From NCBI RefSeq assembly GCF_047675955.1, contig NC_132910.1, positions 112,699,143 through 112,763,142 of the forward strand: a stretch of DNA of 64,000 nucleotides, read 5' to 3'. The notes under the pieces were generated by a model, which did not search any database, was not told the origin of the DNA, and saw only the letters and a list, made by a program, of their open reading frames with translations. The position numbers and the translations under genes were made by a program. This document shows, one piece after another, positions 60,156 to 64,000 of this stretch (position 1 is its first letter; every line of letters begins with the position of its first letter). Source of the DNA: Chlorocebus sabaeus (Eukaryota; Chordata; Mammalia; Primates; Cercopithecidae).

Positions 60156-61078
60156 AAAATTAATGAGATAAATAACATTATCTTCAGTTATGGCACATTC
60201 ATTCTTCTTTTGGGGCAATAATGTGAGTTTCTGGGTCAATACATCTGTTTTGAAATAGTTGTGAGTTGGACTACTGATTCAGTTAGAATGAATTCAGTGC
60301 TGATGAGGTACATTCTCTTCAGCTGGACCTGGGGTCTTAGTGCTCAGGATACTAAAAGAATTTATTTTTGCTTTACAGCACAGCTGCCAACATTCTTTAG
60401 AATGTTTTAACGTGGGAGACTTAATTCTTACCTATTTTAATTCCTGAGGAATTCTATTTGCTGTCCACTCTTATTCCTCAATTGATGGCATTTAGGTGTT
60501 TTCTTTTTCTGTCCTGCTGTTCTGAGCAATTATGCCTTTGAAGGATTGCAGTTCAACATTCAATGAAAGCTTTAAAAGACTTAGGAAAATTCCTCTCGAC
60601 CTTCCTATCCTGCCTCTATCCTTGGTGCTGCAGTGCTTCGTACTCTAGAAAGTACCAGGTGCCTCCAGGCATCTTTCCCAGTTCATCTGCTGTGATACAG
60701 CCTGTAGCAGCCAGGCCTCCTATTTCCCAGGGATCAGGACGTTTACCTGCCATGAGTTCTGCTCTCCCTTCAGTGTTCTGAAACCACAGCTTACTGAAGG
60801 CCCAGAATGCCTCAGTTTAGTTCCTGTCAAATATCCTGCCCTGTTCTCAGCCTACAATGGGTTCTAAGTTCCTCAGGGAAGCTCTCTTTATGCTCTTTTC
60901 TACTTTGTCTTTTGCCCTGCTGGCTACCGCCCAGGTTATTCAGTGAAGAATTTGGAAAGAGTTGTCAGGTAGATGCACATCTTCTTGGAGACGGGGGCGC
61001 TTCAGGATTCTAAACAATCATTCCAGAAGATACTTAGTCATTATTATTATTGTTGTTGTTGTTATTATTACTACTACT
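60156..61078. other. Intronic sequence ending in (ATT/GTT)n
   Basis: 60560-61000 is more C/T-rich and GC-balanced, with short unrecognised open frames (60563-60781, 60807-61013). 61039-61078 is a trinucleotide array of ATT, GTT and ACT units. Confidence 0.5.
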
Positions 61079-61440
61079 TGATATGGTTTGGCTATGTCCC
61101 CACCCAAATCACATCTTGAATTGTAGCTCCCATAATTCTCACGTGTTGTGGGAGGGACCTGGTGGGAGGTAATTGAATCATGGGGCCGGTGTTTTTGTGC
61201 TGTTCTCACGACAGCGAATAAGTCTCATGACATCTGATGGTTTTATAAAGGGGAGTTCCCCTGCACACGCTGTCTTGCCTGCTGCCATGTGAGACATGCC
61301 TTTGCTCTTCCTTCATCTTCTACCATGATTGTGAGGCCTCCCCAGCCATGTGGAACTGTGAGTCCATTAAACCTCTTTTTCTTTATAAATTACCCAGTCT
61401 TGGGTATGTCTTTATTAGCATGTAAGAAAAGACTAATACA
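61079..61440 (+). mobile_element. MST/THE1-type solo LTR
   Basis: TGATATGGTTTGGCTATG at the start, TAATTGAATCATGGGGCC, CTCACGACAGCGAATAAG, ATTAAA poly-A signal at 61366-61371 and AAAGACTAATACA at the end. 362 bp with TG...CA ends. No internal region. Flanked by CTACT and CCACT inside a trinucleotide repeat. Confidence 0.93.
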
Positions 61441-64000
61441 CCACTACTACTACTGCTTCTATTTTAATTTTAACTCATTCTTCTTAACCCTATTCTCTGG
61501 TGAATTTTTCCTCCTTCAACTATTTCCCCAGGATCAAAAGCAGTCAGAAATCTCTTCTCTACTAAAAAGGGTTTCTCTCTTTAAGGATTTTAGTTCGTTA
61601 AGGTGTTTTACACCCCCAAACCTCTGCTGGGTTTTCTTAACAATGATGTAGTCACTTATCTGTCTTTTTATCATTATTAGAGTAAAAAGTACTATTATTT
61701 GCAATGTTCTAGACCTTAGAAGCAGAAGTCTGTAATGCTTCATGCTAAATGTGTACTAATCCTGAACTAAAGATACAGCTTTGAAATTAACCTAGTTATT
61801 AATATATGAATTATTTGAGCAATTACATATATTTTACATAATTGTATAACTAAATTTTAAATGTCAAATATCAAAATGTATTAAGATCTACTACTTTTGA
61901 CTAAAAAGCTTTGTATTATATTTTGCTGCAAAATTGTTGAAATGTACTTTGAGATTTTAAAGTTACCTACTTTGTACATATGAATTTCCATATATTATTA
62001 TATCATTATATGAACAAATTTTTGTATGAATATCTTAGCATAATTCTCAAATACATAGATAAAAACAGCTTCACATTTTATGAGAAAGATTTAGATGTAC
62101 TATAAACAAATTCATTGATTCCTTACTCCCTTGAAATATTCTTGAAGATATTGTGTCTTTACTCAGTGATGTTAATGAAAATGTAAGTATCTTGATATAA
62201 CATGATTAAAAATAATCTCGGAAAGAAGAAAGCTTTCCAGGAATATAACTCGACAAATAACTAAGGGAGTTTAAGAGTTATAAGTGGTTAAATAATGGAT
62301 CTTTCTTTTTAATGTGACACCATCTGTCTCAACAGCTTTGATCAGACTGTTAGGTGTTCTCTCTTTCTGATAGAAAAAATTTTGACACTTGTCAGACACA
62401 ATCAATAGCTCTATTTTTTACCTTATTGGAAAAATATGCCTCAAGGGAACTAGGGATGAAAAGTGAGAGAGAAGATAAAAATCAGGACACGGGAAATAAA
62501 GAAGGTGGAATATGATGCAGTGGTTTTCAGGTAATCATTATAGACTAATTTGAGTTCAGCAGAAAATAGTGTAACTCATCGTATAATAGTGAGAACAATA
62601 ATACTGCATGGTACCTTTAGCCAAAGCTTCAAAATACGTCTGAAACTTCTAGTTAAGCTTTAATTTAGGTATCAGATAGCTTGTTAAAAAGTGTAAGAAA
62701 TCGTATCGTCTTTGGATTCACAAAATTGTTATGTAGTGAAGAGACGCCACCTGGCTTTGAAAATAAACACGGTTAGTGTTTTACCTTAATATTTAAATTC
62801 AATACATTAATTAAATGCATTCATTTATTTAACAAATAGGTAAAGGATGCCAAAGTATGGTGCTACACTAGAAAATAAAATAATGATTAGGGTATTAATT
62901 GAGACCTTTTAGTTTCTATCTGGCCAGGTAAGTGAAATCTCACTGTTATTTGCTTCTGAAATTATCATTATGTAACTCAACTTTAGTCATTATAGTAATA
63001 ACTTTAAGAAATATCATTTTATTCTTAAAGACATAAAATTTATCATTACAAACATTCAGAAGGTACAAAAATATGATGGGTATGTAGAGAACTAAGCATA
63101 CATTAAATTATATGATCATTTACTATTGGCTCAAGGCATGGTTCCTTATCTTCATCAAGACAAGACACAATTCTTAGAAATGTTTTAGACATTTATGTTC
63201 CTGAAGGCCCTGAAGATAGATGCTGGATCAAAGGATTGTTTTAGTTATTTTTCTCCCCTTAACAGTTATCTCAGACAATCTAAGTAGGTCCTTCAGAGCA
63301 TATTTTAAAAATATATCTGTTTGCTCTCTGTATTATAAGATTTGTATTCTGCAATATACTATAAAAGTCTGTGAATTCAACTCTCATACATAACTTCAAG
63401 AATAGTACTGAATGTCTGATTAACTTTACAATTAGCTCATCTAAATCTTAGTAAGACTAGATAACTATAAAATATTATAAATATTATAAAATTTTTAAAT
63501 GTATACCTTTAAATTTTAATTATATATGCCATTAAGTTGTAATGAGTTATGGTCAAATAACCTGGAAAAAATACTATGAAATATAGGACAACTTGCTTTA
63601 TGGGCAAGATATTTGTTTCATGCATATAGAAAATACATAATAGAGATTGCTACTTTATAAGTTGTATGTAACCAAATGTAAACTCATTTCACTGATTAGT
63701 CACACATTTCATAGAATTTGCGTACTTCTTTTTAGTAGATAAGCTATCTTTGCCTTGGTAAAGGCAAATAATCATTTTACATTATTTTAAATAAGATTAC
63801 ACAATTTTAGTTAGCCGTAGAATTAGCAAGCACATATTTTTTTTTGCAATGAGAACAAATATTTTAAACCCAGAGGGAACAAAAACACAAAATAGCTTCA
63901 GTTTGTATATCTCAGACCCTGCAATTATCCCACGGAGAATTTTCTTTTCAATGACTTTCAAATGTTTCTGTATAATTATAAGTTAGATAACTTGGTAAAT
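61441..64000. other. AT-rich intronic sequence, weak L2 trace
   Basis: After a short (CTA)n run nothing is clear. 62813-62895 (CATTCATTTATTTAACAAA, GGTGCTACACTAG) is a possible antisense L2 end. The overlapping open frames at 61289-61743 run out of the LTR and are unrecognised. Confidence 0.45.

Larger units (their letters stand above)
32076..64000 (-). other. FSTL5: FSTL5 intron upstream of the exon (partial)
   Basis: With the gene on the minus strand, everything to the right of the exon up to the window edge is the preceding intron. No other exon-like open frame with splice sites and family resemblance was found. The contents are repeats and AT-rich sequence, listed separately. The call is inferred from the exon orientation; a nested small gene or non-coding RNA cannot be excluded by eye. 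Confidence 0.75.

Noticed and set aside
61289..61743. 120-codon plus-strand frame
   Set aside because: It starts inside the MST-type solo LTR and runs into adjacent low-complexity sequence.
1..64000. A novel multi-gene system (defence, biosynthetic or phage-like)
   Set aside because: The sequence is primate intron. No gene cluster, operon-like organisation or bacterial signal is present.

Overview
This is a primate nuclear genomic window from a large, AT-rich, intron-dominated region. The only coding sequence I can support is one exon on the minus strand at 31803-32051. It encodes a complete follistatin-type module (ten cysteines, EGF-like part plus Kazal part) and matches follistatin-like 5 (FSTL5) far better than its paralogue FSTL4. 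The exon is bounded by a consensus acceptor and donor. On this reading, 32052-64000 is the intron upstream of the exon and 1-31802 the intron downstream of it, both incomplete here.

The host is most likely an Old World monkey. The Alu at 57137-57457 carries variants that I know as typical of cercopithecid AluY elements: a CTCAAGCC 5' end, a GGCGAGGTGGC centre and GATCCGGCCAC in the right arm. The window is full of primate repeats (AluJ, S and Y, a young 5'-truncated L1P, THE1/MST LTR elements) over an older mammalian layer (MIR, L2, L1M/HAL1, MER5A and other hAT-Charlie).

Layout: 1-14 kb is Alu-rich, with an antisense L1M (9.04-10.37 kb) split by an AluY, and an AGAGA pentanucleotide array grown from an Alu tail. 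14-23 kb is largely unique, with a 72-bp tandem duplication and a 110-bp imperfect palindrome. 23.5-26.3 kb holds a THE1-type element whose 3' half lies in the opposite orientation to its 5' half. 26-46 kb contains the FSTL5 exon inside an Alu-free stretch of about 16 kb with several MIRs, a MER5A, an LTR fragment and a second antisense L1M (39.24-40.9 kb) interrupted by a homopyrimidine block. 46-53 kb holds L1M/HAL1 ORF1-type remnants, a 22-bp perfect hairpin and the truncated L1P with a G-rich 3' UTR motif. 53-61.5 kb is a dense nest: Alus within old L1 sequence, an LTR-like element within another old L1, and an MST-type solo LTR within a trinucleotide repeat. 61.5-64 kb is AT-rich sequence with almost nothing recognisable.

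No tRNA, rRNA, snRNA, CpG island, promoter, CRISPR array or novel multi-gene system is visible. The open frames other than the exon are chance frames or lie in repeats. Repeat family names come from memory of consensus sequences, not from a search, and element edges are good to about 5-20 bp unless a target-site duplication (TSD) fixes them.
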